Assembly: GCA_016926115.1 (NCBI GenBank)
Contig: JAFGPF010000021.1
Location: forward strand, 1 to 32,993
Length of the DNA: 32,993 nucleotides
From: Dehalococcoidales bacterium
GTDB taxonomy: Bacteria; Chloroflexota; Dehalococcoidia; Dehalococcoidales; RBG-16-60-22
Direction: 5' to 3'
This document shows positions 7,161-15,580 of the stretch, piece by piece. The notes under the pieces are model-generated. The model saw nothing but the letters and a program-made list of their open reading frames with translations, was not told the DNA's origin and ran no database searches. How positions within the stretch are numbered: position 1 is the first letter of the stretch; every line of letters starts with the position of its first letter. A program made the position numbers and the translations under genes.

Positions 7161-9071
7161 TTAGACAGCTTTAGCTACGTCTTCCATACCCAGCGATGCC
7201 AGTGTTTCCCTGGCGGGCATGCCGGTGTTTTCGTCCCAGCCCCGCAGTCGGTAGAATTCCTTGAGCATGCCTTTGAATTTTTCGCGGTCGAGGATGTTCC
7301 CGGTCATGTCCACGGGCATGGCGCCGGGACCGGGCATAATCATCTTGCCGCCATGCGCGCCGAAGGTCAGCGGCTCGGTGAAGTTGAACTCCGGCGGATA
7401 ATCGTCCTCGGGCACCCGGTGCCCCTCACGCACCCTGATGATTCTCTGTATATTGAAGATGCGCTCGGCGTACGTGTCAAGTTCCGCGGCGTCGATGCCG
7501 GTCACGGCGGTGAATATCCTGCCTTCGAGGTCGGGGTCGCCGAAGCCGTCTTCGGTGGTCAGCGAGTAGGTAATCGGCCAGACGAAGTCACACAGCCCCA
7601 GGCTGTCGCGGAGGTAGGTGCGATTCTGTATTTTCCGGGCAGCCATCGCTTTCCCTTCATAGGTCGTCTGGTCGGCGGCGGCTTCACTGCCCCAGAAAGC
7701 CCGGGCTATCTTGAGAAAGACCTCCGGGGAAATCGGGGACGATTTAGGGTCTTCCTGGTGCATCAGCCACGGCATACGTACGTAGCCTATTTCATGCACG
7801 GTGATGGGGTGCATCCTGTTTTCAAAAGGATAGAGCAGGGCATGGGCGATAAAAGCACGCGGCGGGACACCGTCATGCTCTCCGATGGGAGCGACGCTGT
7901 TCCTGAACATGGCTTTAGCCTTGTCCGGCACTCTGTCGCGCACTCTCATCATGCCCTCGGCCAGGACATCCCCGAATCCCTCGCGGTGGGCTATCTTGTA
8001 GAGCAGTGTTTCCAGGAACTCACGCGTGCCGATTTTTGATAGAGGAAGTCCCGTCTCTTCCCCGGTAAGCGCCCCGGAGGTATAGCAGGCGTAGAGCCAC
8101 TCAATCATATGCTGGAGTTCAAACGTGCCGACTGAATATTCGTTGGCGAGAGTTGGGGCGTCGAACATCGTTTTAATGGGTTCGTCTTCATGCCCGAACA
8201 TCCACGGCAGGTAATATTCCATCGCCTGGCAGCCGCGCAGGTCTTCCAGTTCCGGGTCGTCCCCAAACCGGTAGATATACTTGGAGCAGGTGAGTCCGCA
8301 CTGGTAGCAGTGCCGCTGTCCCACCTCTTTAAGCACGTGCCCGTGATTGGTCATGCCCAGGCGGGGGGTTACCGCCAGGCTGACGGTATGCTTGATTTTG
8401 ATGGTATAGCGATTGAGCTCCTTGAGTCCGGCGGGGTCGGCGACGGAGACGCTTCCCGTGCCCCTGACGACGATTGCCTTGAGGTTCTTGGAGCCCATCA
8501 CCGCCCCGAAACCGGCGGTGACCGCGGCGAGCTGCGAGCCGAACATCGTTGCCGACCTTACCAGGTTCTCTCCGCCGACGCCGGTGGTGGCGAACTTTAT
8601 CTTATCGCCGTATTCTTTATACAGCAGTTTTTCCGTTTCATAGGCGCCCTGTCCCCATAGAGGCGATGCGTCGCGGATTTCAACTTTATCGTTATCTATG
8701 GCAAGGCAGACGGGCTTCGGGGCGCGCCCGTCGATGACGATTCCGTCCCAACCGGCTCTCTTAAGCTCGGCGGGGAAATGCCCGCCCATGCTGCCGTAGC
8801 AGTAGCCTTCCGGGTAAGCCATCGGTGACTTTCCGGAGACGGACATACGGGCGGCGCCCTGGGCGCCGGTCGCCAGCAGCGGGCCGGTCATAAATATAAG
8901 CCGGTTCTCCGGGTCGAACGCCTTAACTTCCGGGGTTACCTTTTCCCAGTAAAGCCGGGAAGCCAGCCCCCGCCCCCCGAGGTATTTATCGGCATAAGGC
9001 TTTGTCTCTATTTCGCTTATTTTTGAGTCGCTTAAATCAACGTGGAGTATTTTACCCATCCAGCCGTGCAT
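7161..9071 (-). CDS. Second aldehyde:ferredoxin oxidoreductase-family protein
   Basis: A 636-residue AOR-family enzyme, clearly divergent from the one at 3902. The N-terminal pterin domain shows WMGKILHVDLSDSK, YLGGRGLASRLYW, TGPLLATGAQGAARMSVSGK and FGAVMGSKNLKAIVVRG. The [4Fe-4S] ligands are Cys255-x2-Cys258-x3-Cys262 (HCYQCGLTC) and distal Cys494 (LGLCDFV). The spacing between the pterin domain and the first cysteines is about 32 residues shorter than in the other copy, and a methionine/histidine-rich region lies at about 420-450 (NRMHPITVHEIGY, PWLMHQED). It has a good AGGAGG ribosome site 5 nt before the ATG. It is a single gene with no ferredoxin gene beside it. The substrate is unknown; acids and aldehydes, including aromatic ones, are possible in this family. 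Confidence 0.87.
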   Translation of the reverse strand: MHGWMGKILHVDLSDSKISEIETKPYADKYLGGRGLASRLYWEKVTPEVKAFDPENRLIFMTGPLLATGAQGAARMSVSGKSPMAYPEGYCYGSMGGHFPAELKRAGWDGIVIDGRAPKPVCLAIDNDKVEIRDASPLWGQGAYETEKLLYKEYGDKIKFATTGVGGENLVRSATMFGSQLAAVTAGFGAVMGSKNLKAIVVRGTGSVSVADPAGLKELNRYTIKIKHTVSLAVTPRLGMTNHGHVLKEVGQRHCYQCGLTCSKYIYRFGDDPELEDLRGCQAMEYYLPWMFGHEDEPIKTMFDAPTLANEYSVGTFELQHMIEWLYACYTSGALTGEETGLPLSKIGTREFLETLLYKIAHREGFGDVLAEGMMRVRDRVPDKAKAMFRNSVAPIGEHDGVPPRAFIAHALLYPFENRMHPITVHEIGYVRMPWLMHQEDPKSSPISPEVFLKIARAFWGSEAAADQTTYEGKAMAARKIQNRTYLRDSLGLCDFVWPITYSLTTEDGFGDPDLEGRIFTAVTGIDAAELDTYAERIFNIQRIIRVREGHRVPEDDYPPEFNFTEPLTFGAHGGKMIMPGPGAMPVDMTGNILDREKFKGMLKEFYRLRGWDENTGMPARETLASLGMEDVAKAV

Positions 9072-9098
9072 GTGTGCCTCCTGTATATGTCTACGTAC

Positions 9099-9128
9099 AG
9101 TTTATCAGGACGCAGTATGTGTTGCCAA
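9099..9128 (-). promoter_or_regulatory. Probable promoter of the second AOR gene
   Basis: On the minus strand TTGGCA (9123-9128) is followed after 18 bp by TAAACT (9099-9104). Both hexamers differ from consensus and the spacer is slightly long, so confidence is moderate. Confidence 0.4.
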
Positions 9129-9180
9129 GTAAAATGGATATATTATATACTTCTCGCCCTTAATCCCTCTCTCCTGCCGG

Positions 9181-9741
9181 TCAATGCCCGCCGTACACGG
9201 GGATGCCTTCCAGTCGCAGCGCCTCGGCTATTTCCACTTCGAGCTTCTTGGCTTCCGTTCTGGAAAGCGGGTTGAGGTGATTATACAGAGTCGGTAACAG
9301 ACATTTTTGATGCTTGAAGACAATACGCGAAAACAGTGGACCTTTTCTGTTCCTTTTCCTCTCGGAATGTTCTTTGAACCTGGCCTCCGGTGATTTCGAT
9401 GTTTCTCCGACGTACAGGCCATAACCGGGGATTTTCCCTTTTAGCTCGTGCAGCAGGACGATATAAAGGTTGTGCTTGCCGGTGGTTCGCGGGGTGAACC
9501 GTCCGGTGGTCGCGGCGGCTTTAGCCAGCCAGTCGACCGGATACAGGCCCAGCTTCTGGGCGGACTCGGTGATATCCAGCCAGGTGGTCAGGTCTATATT
9601 ACGGTGCTTCGGCGATAGCTCCGCCAGGCAGTAGCTTAGCGACTCTATGTCGCCATTTATGGCGGCATCGCAGGCACGCTTGACGATTTCCCCCGTCTCC
9701 CACGAGGAATAGGGACGGTATTCTGACTTTACCGAATCCAT
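9181..9741 (-). CDS. GIY-YIG-like domain protein
   Basis: A 186-residue soluble protein. The C-terminal half resembles a GIY-YIG nuclease fold: NLYIVLL (91-97) in the place of the GIY strand, GLYVGET (108-114) in the place of YIG, followed by Arg121 and His125 in a SPEARFKEH helix and a conserved-looking LEVEIAEALRLEGIPVYGG end. The N-terminal 85 residues are helical and unassigned. The first strand has LYI in place of a true GIY, so activity is uncertain. Possible roles are DNA repair or restriction, but nothing in the neighbourhood points to either. A short AAAGG precedes the ATG. It lies 27 nt downstream of the TIGR04076-like gene, so it may be the last gene of the run that starts at the cupin. 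Confidence 0.6.
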   Translation of the reverse strand: MDSVKSEYRPYSSWETGEIVKRACDAAINGDIESLSYCLAELSPKHRNIDLTTWLDITESAQKLGLYPVDWLAKAAATTGRFTPRTTGKHNLYIVLLHELKGKIPGYGLYVGETSKSPEARFKEHSERKRNRKGPLFSRIVFKHQKCLLPTLYNHLNPLSRTEAKKLEVEIAEALRLEGIPVYGGH

Positions 9742-9768
9742 ACGCCTTTCTTATCAACAGATTTTTAA

Positions 9769-10446
9769 TTATTCAGGTTTCTTAGCCGCTATGCCTTTCT
9801 CGCCGGGATAAGCTTTACCGTCGCGGAGTTCCACGTAACCGACTTCTTCAAGCTCTTCCAACATCAGTTGCACGTTTACCTCGTAGAGCGGGGGATATAT
9901 CTCGTCTTTTTCAAAGTCGGAGAATTGCTCCAGTATTTCGTCCACGGTGATGCCGGGCTGGCTTTTCACTTTATCGAGTACGCTCATTTCCCGTTTATAA
10001 TAGGGCAGGGTGTAGCCTCCGCTGGCAACGTCGACGGGCTCAACGGAAAAATACGCCGAGGTACGACAGTCGGCGCAGGCGAACGTCCCGCCGCCCTTAA
10101 GACCCGCGGGGCGTTCCGGGGTAACGACTATCGTGGATTTCTGCCCGGAGCCTTCCGGCACCTCTTTCAGGGGACGGTATCCGATTCCGTCGTATTTTTT
10201 CATGCCTGGGTCTTTGGCACTCAAGCCGGAATACTTGAAGATAATCCGCTCGTACGCCCTTTTACCGCTAAAGAATGTCTGCCAGATGGTCGGCACCATG
10301 GTCAGCAAGACGCCGGGGCAAATCCTGCCCTCGATTCTCTCTCCGTCGTAGGTGAACTCCTCGCCGATTTTGTAGTCGAAGTGGCAGGGAAAGCGTTCGA
10401 CGTCGTTCATAAACCCGATGAGCTTGCATTTAACCTTGAATGGCAT
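9769..10446 (-). CDS. TIGR04076-like protein with C-terminal winged-helix-like segment
   Basis: A 225-residue protein. The first 60 residues (KVKCKLIGF, then FDYKIGEEF, then GRICPGVLLTMVP) resemble TIGR04076-family proteins, in which a conserved Cys-Pro follows a hydrophilic glycine-rich turn; their function is unknown. Residues about 120-130 hold a CADC pair that could bind metal together with the earlier cysteines. Residues 150-215 are helix-rich (VLDKVKSQPGITVDEILEQF, then VNVQLMLEELEEVGYVELRDG) and look like a winged-helix DNA-binding or protein-binding domain with a final beta wing. A strong AAGGAGGG precedes the ATG. It follows the SDR gene by 20 nt in the same direction. I assign no reaction. 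Confidence 0.55.
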   Translation of the reverse strand: MPFKVKCKLIGFMNDVERFPCHFDYKIGEEFTYDGERIEGRICPGVLLTMVPTIWQTFFSGKRAYERIIFKYSGLSAKDPGMKKYDGIGYRPLKEVPEGSGQKSTIVVTPERPAGLKGGGTFACADCRTSAYFSVEPVDVASGGYTLPYYKREMSVLDKVKSQPGITVDEILEQFSDFEKDEIYPPLYEVNVQLMLEELEEVGYVELRDGKAYPGEKGIAAKKPE

Positions 10447-10466
10447 TTATAGTCCCTCCTTTATAT

Positions 10467-11327
10467 TCAGTCGAAATGGGGTGGTTCCGGATTAAGTCCC
10501 TGTAGTATGTTATCCGCTCTCTGCTTCATAAGCATGTTAATCAGGGAGTGGGTGAGTATGTAGAAAGTATTTTCTTTAATTGCCTTGAAGACAATCTCGG
10601 CGGACTGCTCCGGGGTTAGCGTCTTCCAGTCGCCTTTCCGTATCTCACTTAAGAGAGAAGGTCGTTCGGTTTGCTCCGCAGTTTCAGGGGGGTTCTGCAG
10701 TTCCGCGGGCCGGTTCCGCCCGGCATCGTCAAGTCGGGAACTGACGAACGCCGGACACAGGACGGACACGCCTACAGGAGCGCCCGCCTGCTTTAGCTGG
10801 AGATAGAGTCCCTCCGAAATCTTAATCACGCCCGCTTTAGTGGCGGCGTAAATAACCAGTGCCGGCTCGGTAATCAGACCCGCCATGGAAGAGGTATTGA
10901 CGATATGGCATTCCGTTTTCTGCCGCAGCATGACGGGCACGAAGACCTTGATGCCGTGAACTACTCCCCACAGATTGACGCCGAGGACCCATTCCCAGTC
11001 CGCCAGCGTGTTCTCCCAAAGCGGTTTGCCTTCCGGCACGCCCGTCTGCACACCGGCGTTATTGAAGAGCAGGTGTACCCCGCCGAAGGCGTCGAGGGTC
11101 TTTTGCGCCAGGTTTTCGACATCGCTGAATTTGGAGACATCAGTGCGGACGGTCAATATGGTGGCGCCGTCGCCTTTCAGCTTCTTTTCCGCTTTCCTGA
11201 GGGCGGATTCTTCTATATCCGCGATGACTACTTTCATGCCCTCTCCGGCGCATCTTTCCGCCAGCCCCCGGCCTATGCCGCTGGCCCCGCCGGTAACGAC
11301 GGCCACCTTATCTTTAAATTCTTTCAT
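10467..11327 (-). CDS. Short-chain dehydrogenase/reductase
   Basis: A 286-residue classical SDR, cytoplasmic. The Rossmann glycine motif TGGASGIG is at 12-19. Asp37 ends the second strand (VVIADI), which usually favours NAD(H) over NADP(H). NNAG is at 89-92, and the catalytic set is Asn118, Ser147, Tyr160 and Lys164 (YAATK). The C-terminal 60 residues, with an unusual proline/glutamate-rich region near 210-225, form the variable substrate part. It probably oxidises or reduces a hydroxy compound, and the substrate cannot be named. The gene lies 15 nt downstream of the cupin and 20 nt upstream of the TIGR04076-like gene, so the three likely share the promoter at 11741-11769. Confidence 0.88.
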   Translation of the reverse strand: MKEFKDKVAVVTGGASGIGRGLAERCAGEGMKVVIADIEESALRKAEKKLKGDGATILTVRTDVSKFSDVENLAQKTLDAFGGVHLLFNNAGVQTGVPEGKPLWENTLADWEWVLGVNLWGVVHGIKVFVPVMLRQKTECHIVNTSSMAGLITEPALVIYAATKAGVIKISEGLYLQLKQAGAPVGVSVLCPAFVSSRLDDAGRNRPAELQNPPETAEQTERPSLLSEIRKGDWKTLTPEQSAEIVFKAIKENTFYILTHSLINMLMKQRADNILQGLNPEPPHFD

Positions 11328-11342
11328 TGTGCTCCTGTCCTG

Positions 11343-11705
11343 TTAGTCCCGCGCCGCCAGGGTACTTGGCATCTTGCCGTCCACCAGCGGCACCACGCAC
11401 ATCATGGTCAGCAGTTTCCTGCCCGTGTTGAAAACGCCGTGGCGTTCTCCCGGAAGCACCGTGACGGCGTCGCCCTCTTTCAGGGGCTTTTCCGTGTTGC
11501 CGCTTTTCAGCGTGCCCTCTCCTTTGACCACGAACATCTCGTGCTCCCAGGGGTGGGTATGGTGGGGGGTGGCGCTGCCCGGCTCGATTTCGAATACCCT
11601 CATCACGAAGGTCGGGGCGCCCTCGGCAGGACCGGCTACCACGCGCATGACGACCCCCGGCGGTGCCTCGTTACCCGCCACATCGCGGTAGTTCTGAATT
11701 TTCAT
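11343..11705 (-). CDS. Small single-domain cupin
   Basis: A 120-residue cupin of the PF07883 type. The metal site reads Gly43-x5-His49-x-His51-x4-Glu56 in a HHTHPWEHEMFVVKGEG context, and the second cupin motif (GDAVTVLPGERHGVFN) supplies the last histidine. Such proteins bind a divalent metal and may be enzymes or sugar/effector binders. The ATG at 11705 was chosen because an AGGAG lies 5 nt upstream and the family starts at this point; the frame is open 12 codons further upstream but without a ribosome site. It is the first gene of a leftward run (cupin, SDR, TIGR04076-like, GIY-YIG-like) behind a very good promoter. Confidence 0.85.
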   Translation of the reverse strand: MKIQNYRDVAGNEAPPGVVMRVVAGPAEGAPTFVMRVFEIEPGSATPHHTHPWEHEMFVVKGEGTLKSGNTEKPLKEGDAVTVLPGERHGVFNTGRKLLTMMCVVPLVDGKMPSTLAARD

Positions 11706-11740
11706 AATATCTCCTTGTGGTAAAAGGTGAATATATGCCA

Positions 11741-11769
11741 ATTATCGGCAACCGTCACACTCCTGTCAA
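11741..11769 (-). promoter_or_regulatory. Leftward promoter of the cupin operon
   Basis: On the minus strand a perfect TTGACA (11764-11769) is followed after 17 bp by GATAAT (11741-11746). Transcription should start near 11734, about 30 nt before the cupin ATG. Confidence 0.7.
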
Positions 11770-11773
11770 GAAA

Positions 11774-11802
11774 TTGACCGTAATGTAAGTGTCTGTTATT
11801 CT
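11774..11802 (+). promoter_or_regulatory. Rightward promoter of the UPF0182 gene
   Basis: TTGACC (11774-11779), a 17-bp spacer, and TATTCT (11797-11802). The -35 box is only 4 bp from the -35 box of the leftward promoter. Confidence 0.65.
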
Positions 11803-11840
11803 GTTAGTTGAGACTGTAAATAAAAGGGGGGGTGATTGGG

Positions 11841-14636
11841 ATGGATTCGTTTTCAAGAGACTGGCAGCGCTGGTTTCCGGAGGATAAGAAAAAGGAAGAC
11901 AAGCCGCCGTCGCGGCGGAGCAGGATAGTGGGGCGGGTGCTTCTGGCGGTGGGTGGTCTGATTGTGCTCTTTATCCTCGCCAGCGTCGCCAAGGGTTTTT
12001 ACACGGAGTGGCTCTGGTACAGCAGCCTGGGCTACGGCAGCGTCTATACCACTATCCTCAAGACGAGGTTGCTGGTCTTCTTTCTGGCCGCTGTCATATT
12101 CTGCGTGCTGCTTCTGGCTAACCTGGTGCTGGCTACCCGCCTGGCGCCCCAGGATAAATCCCATTTCTGGCCCTGGGCTATCGTGAGTCAGCTCCAGGGT
12201 ATCGTCAGGTGGAGTGTTGTCATCGGCACCATCATCCTGAGCCTGATATTCGGCATGGTGGCGCAGGGAAACTGGCAGACTATCCTGCGGTTCTTCAACT
12301 GGCAGCCCTTCGGCGTTATCGACCCCGTTTTTCAAAATGAAGTCGGCTTCTACGTCTTCTCGCTGCCGTACATGCAGTTCATCAAGGGGTGGTTCACCGG
12401 GGCATTAATTGTCATCTTTATAGTCACGGTACTCACCTATGTTCTTACCTACGGCGTACAGCGCCTCAAGCTGGACTTCTCGCGTGGTGTGTTGGGGCAT
12501 ATCGGCGGGCTGGTGATGGCTATCCTGGGGCTCTTTGCCTGGGGCTACTGGCTGGGTATCTGGGAGATGGTCTATTCCGCGCGCGGCGTGGTCTTCGGCG
12601 CCAGCTATGCCGACGTGCACGCCAAGTTGCCGGCGCAGTGGATTCTCCTGGTGGTGGTGGTCGCCGTCATGGGGGCAATAGTAGCCGCCGTTATCAAGCG
12701 CAAAATCCGATGGCCCGTCTACGGCATTGCCGCCTGGGTGGTCGCGGCTATCATCGTCGGGGCTATATATCCTGCCATAATCCAGCGCTTCCAGGTACAG
12801 CCCAGCGAGCTTGTCCGCGAGGGTCCGTATATCGAATATAATATCGAGTTCACCCGCGATGCCTACGCGCTCGACCGCATCGCAGAGCAGGCGTTCCCCG
12901 CTGAAACGGAACCGACCGCGCAGGATATCGCGAATAACGAAGCCACGATTAACAACATCAGGCTGTGGGACCACCGTCCGCTGAAGGATACCTATAATCA
13001 GATTCAGTCCATCCGGCTCTACTATGATTTTTATGACGTCGATATCGACCGCTATGTTATCGACGGCGACTACCGTCAGGTCATGCTGTCCGCCCGGGAG
13101 CTGTCCGCCGAGAAGCTTGCCGGCGAGGCGCAGACCTGGGTAAACCGTAAGCTCCAGTTTACCCACGGCTACGGCGTGGTGCTAAGCCCCGTCAACGAAA
13201 TTACCACTCAAGGTTTGCCTAATCTATTGTTGCAGGACATACCGCCGGTAGGTATCTTCGAGATAGAGCGTCCCCAGATATATTACGGAGAAAAGACGAA
13301 CGACTACGTAATCGTGAAGACGAATACGCAGGAGTTCGATTATCCCAGCGGCGACGAGAATGTTTACGGGCGCTATGAAGGCGACGGCGGCGTGAGTCTT
13401 AACGGTTTCTTCCGCAGGCTGGTCTACTCCTGGCAGTTCGGCGACCTTAATCTTCTTATCAGTGGTGAGTTGAACCCGGAAAGTCACGTGCTGTACTACC
13501 GTAATATTCAGGAGCGCGTAAACCACCTGGCGCCGTTCCTGGAACTGGACAACGACCCCTATATGGTAATCATCGACGGTCGCCTGTTCTGGATTCAGGA
13601 TGCCTACACCACCACCGACCGATATCCCTATTCCGAGCCAATCGGCGGACTAAACTATATCCGCAACAGCGTTAAGGTAGTCATCGACGCTTATAACGGC
13701 GATGTTACCTTTTACGTGACAGAGCCGGACGACGCCCTGATAAAGACATACATGACTATCTTCCCCGACCTCTTCGTTCCCGTGGAACAGATGCCGGATT
13801 CTTTCCGCGTTCACCTCCGCTATCCCGAGGACATGTTCAATATACAGTCGATCATGTACCGGAGTTATCACATGCGGGACGCCCGTGTCTTCTACAATAA
13901 AGAAGACCTCTGGACGGTGCCGCGTGAGGTCTATGCCGGACAGGAACAGGCTATGGACCCGTATTACGTCATCATGCGCCTGCCCGACGGTGAAAACGAA
14001 GAGTTCCTGCTGATGCTCCCCTATACCCCGGTCAACAAGAACAACACCATCGGCTGGCTGGCTGCCCACTGCGACGGCGATAATTACGGCAAGCTGCTGG
14101 CTTATTACTTCCCCAAGGACCGCCTGGTGTACGGTCCCAGCCAGATTGAGAACCGTATTCAGCAGGATACCGTCATCACCGAGCAGCTTGCCCTTTGGGG
14201 CAGGGGTGGTTCGCGGGTACTGCGCGGCAACCTGCTGCTGATACCAATCGAGAAGTCCAACATCTACGTGGAGCCGGTCTTCCTCCAGGCGGACGCCGGG
14301 GGGCTGCCCGAACTGAAACGTGTTATCGTGGCGGTCGGCGAAGAAATAGCCATGAAGCCGACCCTGATGGAAAGCATCGAGGCCGTCTTCGGCGAGAGTA
14401 TATCGCTGCCCGAGCCTGCTCCCGAACCTCCGGTGACGCCCGAGCCCCCGCCGGAAGTGTTAGAACCGGAGACGCCCCTCGACGGTGAAATCGCCGCGCT
14501 CGTAGAGCAGGCGCGCCAGCACTATGAAAAGGCACAGGAAAACCTGAAAGCCGGCGACTGGGCGGGTTTCGGGGAGGAATGGGACGCCATGGAGGAGGTG
14601 CTGCAGCGGCTGGCGGAGCTTACGGCGGGAGAGTAG
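11841..14636 (+). CDS. UPF0182 family integral membrane protein
   Basis: A 931-residue UPF0182 (PF03699) protein, in the usual size range of 900-1000. The N-terminal 310 residues hold about seven hydrophobic helices, beginning with RVLLAVGGLIVLFILASVA and then a FYTEWLWYSSLGYGSVYTTI block typical of the family. The remaining 600 residues form a large extracytoplasmic domain with the signatures VREGPYIEYNIEFTRDAY and LTHGYGVVLSP-like FTHGYGVVLSP. The last 80 residues carry a proline/glutamate-rich linker (about 855-882) and a charged helix. Function is unknown. The ATG at 11841 is preferred because a GGGGGGTGAT ribosome site (11826-11835) precedes it; the GTG at 11832 lies inside that site. 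The downstream SMP-30-like gene begins 4 nt after the stop codon. Confidence 0.88.
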   Translation: MDSFSRDWQRWFPEDKKKEDKPPSRRSRIVGRVLLAVGGLIVLFILASVAKGFYTEWLWYSSLGYGSVYTTILKTRLLVFFLAAVIFCVLLLANLVLATRLAPQDKSHFWPWAIVSQLQGIVRWSVVIGTIILSLIFGMVAQGNWQTILRFFNWQPFGVIDPVFQNEVGFYVFSLPYMQFIKGWFTGALIVIFIVTVLTYVLTYGVQRLKLDFSRGVLGHIGGLVMAILGLFAWGYWLGIWEMVYSARGVVFGASYADVHAKLPAQWILLVVVVAVMGAIVAAVIKRKIRWPVYGIAAWVVAAIIVGAIYPAIIQRFQVQPSELVREGPYIEYNIEFTRDAYALDRIAEQAFPAETEPTAQDIANNEATINNIRLWDHRPLKDTYNQIQSIRLYYDFYDVDIDRYVIDGDYRQVMLSARELSAEKLAGEAQTWVNRKLQFTHGYGVVLSPVNEITTQGLPNLLLQDIPPVGIFEIERPQIYYGEKTNDYVIVKTNTQEFDYPSGDENVYGRYEGDGGVSLNGFFRRLVYSWQFGDLNLLISGELNPESHVLYYRNIQERVNHLAPFLELDNDPYMVIIDGRLFWIQDAYTTTDRYPYSEPIGGLNYIRNSVKVVIDAYNGDVTFYVTEPDDALIKTYMTIFPDLFVPVEQMPDSFRVHLRYPEDMFNIQSIMYRSYHMRDARVFYNKEDLWTVPREVYAGQEQAMDPYYVIMRLPDGENEEFLLMLPYTPVNKNNTIGWLAAHCDGDNYGKLLAYYFPKDRLVYGPSQIENRIQQDTVITEQLALWGRGGSRVLRGNLLLIPIEKSNIYVEPVFLQADAGGLPELKRVIVAVGEEIAMKPTLMESIEAVFGESISLPEPAPEPPVTPEPPPEVLEPETPLDGEIAALVEQARQHYEKAQENLKAGDWAGFGEEWDAMEEVLQRLAELTAGE

Positions 14637-14640
14637 CGAT

Positions 14641-15540
14641 ATGACCTGTAAAACGGAAGTCCTGCTGGAAGGCCTGACGTTTGCCGAAGGGCCACGCTGG
14701 CACGACGGAAAACTCTGGTTTTCTGATTTTTATTCCGGAAGGGTAATGACCGTCGACATGAGCGGCAAGGCGGAGACGGTCGTGGAGGTGCCGGGTGTGC
14801 CTTCCGGACTGGGCTGGCTGCCCGACGGACGCCTGCTGGTGGTCTCGATGATGGAAAGGCGGCTGTTGAGACTCGACCCCGGAGGGCTGACTGAGGTAGC
14901 CGACCTGGGTAAGCTGACGCCCTATAACTGCAACGACATGGTCGTGGATAAGCAGGGGAGGGCATACATCGGGCACTTCGGGTACGACTTCTTCAATAAA
15001 GAACCGTTAGCACCGGCGAGCATCATCATGGTAACGCCGGACGGCGGCATGAGTGTGGTCGCCGACGATATGTACTTCCCCAATGGGTCGGTCATTACCC
15101 CCGACGGACGTACCCTGATAGTCGCCGAGACGATGGGCTCCCGTCTGACGGCTTTCGATATAGAATCCGGTGGTTCGCTGGCGGGGCGGCGTGTCTGGGC
15201 AAAGCTGGGGGAAACGATACCCCCCGGTTTATCGGAGGAAGAAGCAGATAAGTTGGCGGCGGAGAACGTGTTCCCCGACGGTATCTGCCTTGACGCCGAA
15301 AACGCTGTCTGGGTGGCGGACGCGTCCGGCAAACAGGTTATCCGCGTACGGGAAGGCGGCGAGGTGACAGACCGAGTGGAACTCTCCGGCACGGCTGTCG
15401 CCTGTATGCTGGGGGGACCGGACCGCCGCACGCTCTTTATCATGGCAGCGGTAATACCTCAATCCGGCGAGACCGGAGTAAAACCGGGTGCTCATATCGA
15501 GATAGTCAAGGTGGAAGTTCCCGGCGCGGGTCTGCCCTGA
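14641..15540 (+). CDS. SMP-30/gluconolactonase/LRE-like beta-propeller protein
   Basis: A 299-residue six-bladed propeller protein of the SMP-30/gluconolactonase family, which hydrolyses lactones with a bound divalent cation. The metal-site glutamate sits in the FAEGPRWHDGKLWFSD opening. Later blades show LPDGRLLVVSMMERRLLRL, the metal-site-like asparagine in YFPNGSVITPDGRTLIVAET, and the aspartate in VFPDGICLDAENAVWVAD. No signal peptide is visible, so it is probably cytoplasmic. The start codon is 4 nt after the UPF0182 stop, and the ribosome site (GGGAGA) lies inside the end of that gene, so translation is likely coupled. The natural lactone is unknown. Confidence 0.85.
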   Translation: MTCKTEVLLEGLTFAEGPRWHDGKLWFSDFYSGRVMTVDMSGKAETVVEVPGVPSGLGWLPDGRLLVVSMMERRLLRLDPGGLTEVADLGKLTPYNCNDMVVDKQGRAYIGHFGYDFFNKEPLAPASIIMVTPDGGMSVVADDMYFPNGSVITPDGRTLIVAETMGSRLTAFDIESGGSLAGRRVWAKLGETIPPGLSEEEADKLAAENVFPDGICLDAENAVWVADASGKQVIRVREGGEVTDRVELSGTAVACMLGGPDRRTLFIMAAVIPQSGETGVKPGAHIEIVKVEVPGAGLP

Positions 15541-15580
15541 TTCTAACTTATTTTTAGAGTTGCTTCCGGAGGATTAACGC

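Noticed and set aside
11832..11840. GTG start for the UPF0182 protein
   Set aside because: The GTG lies within the GGGGGGTGAT ribosome site that serves the ATG at 11841.
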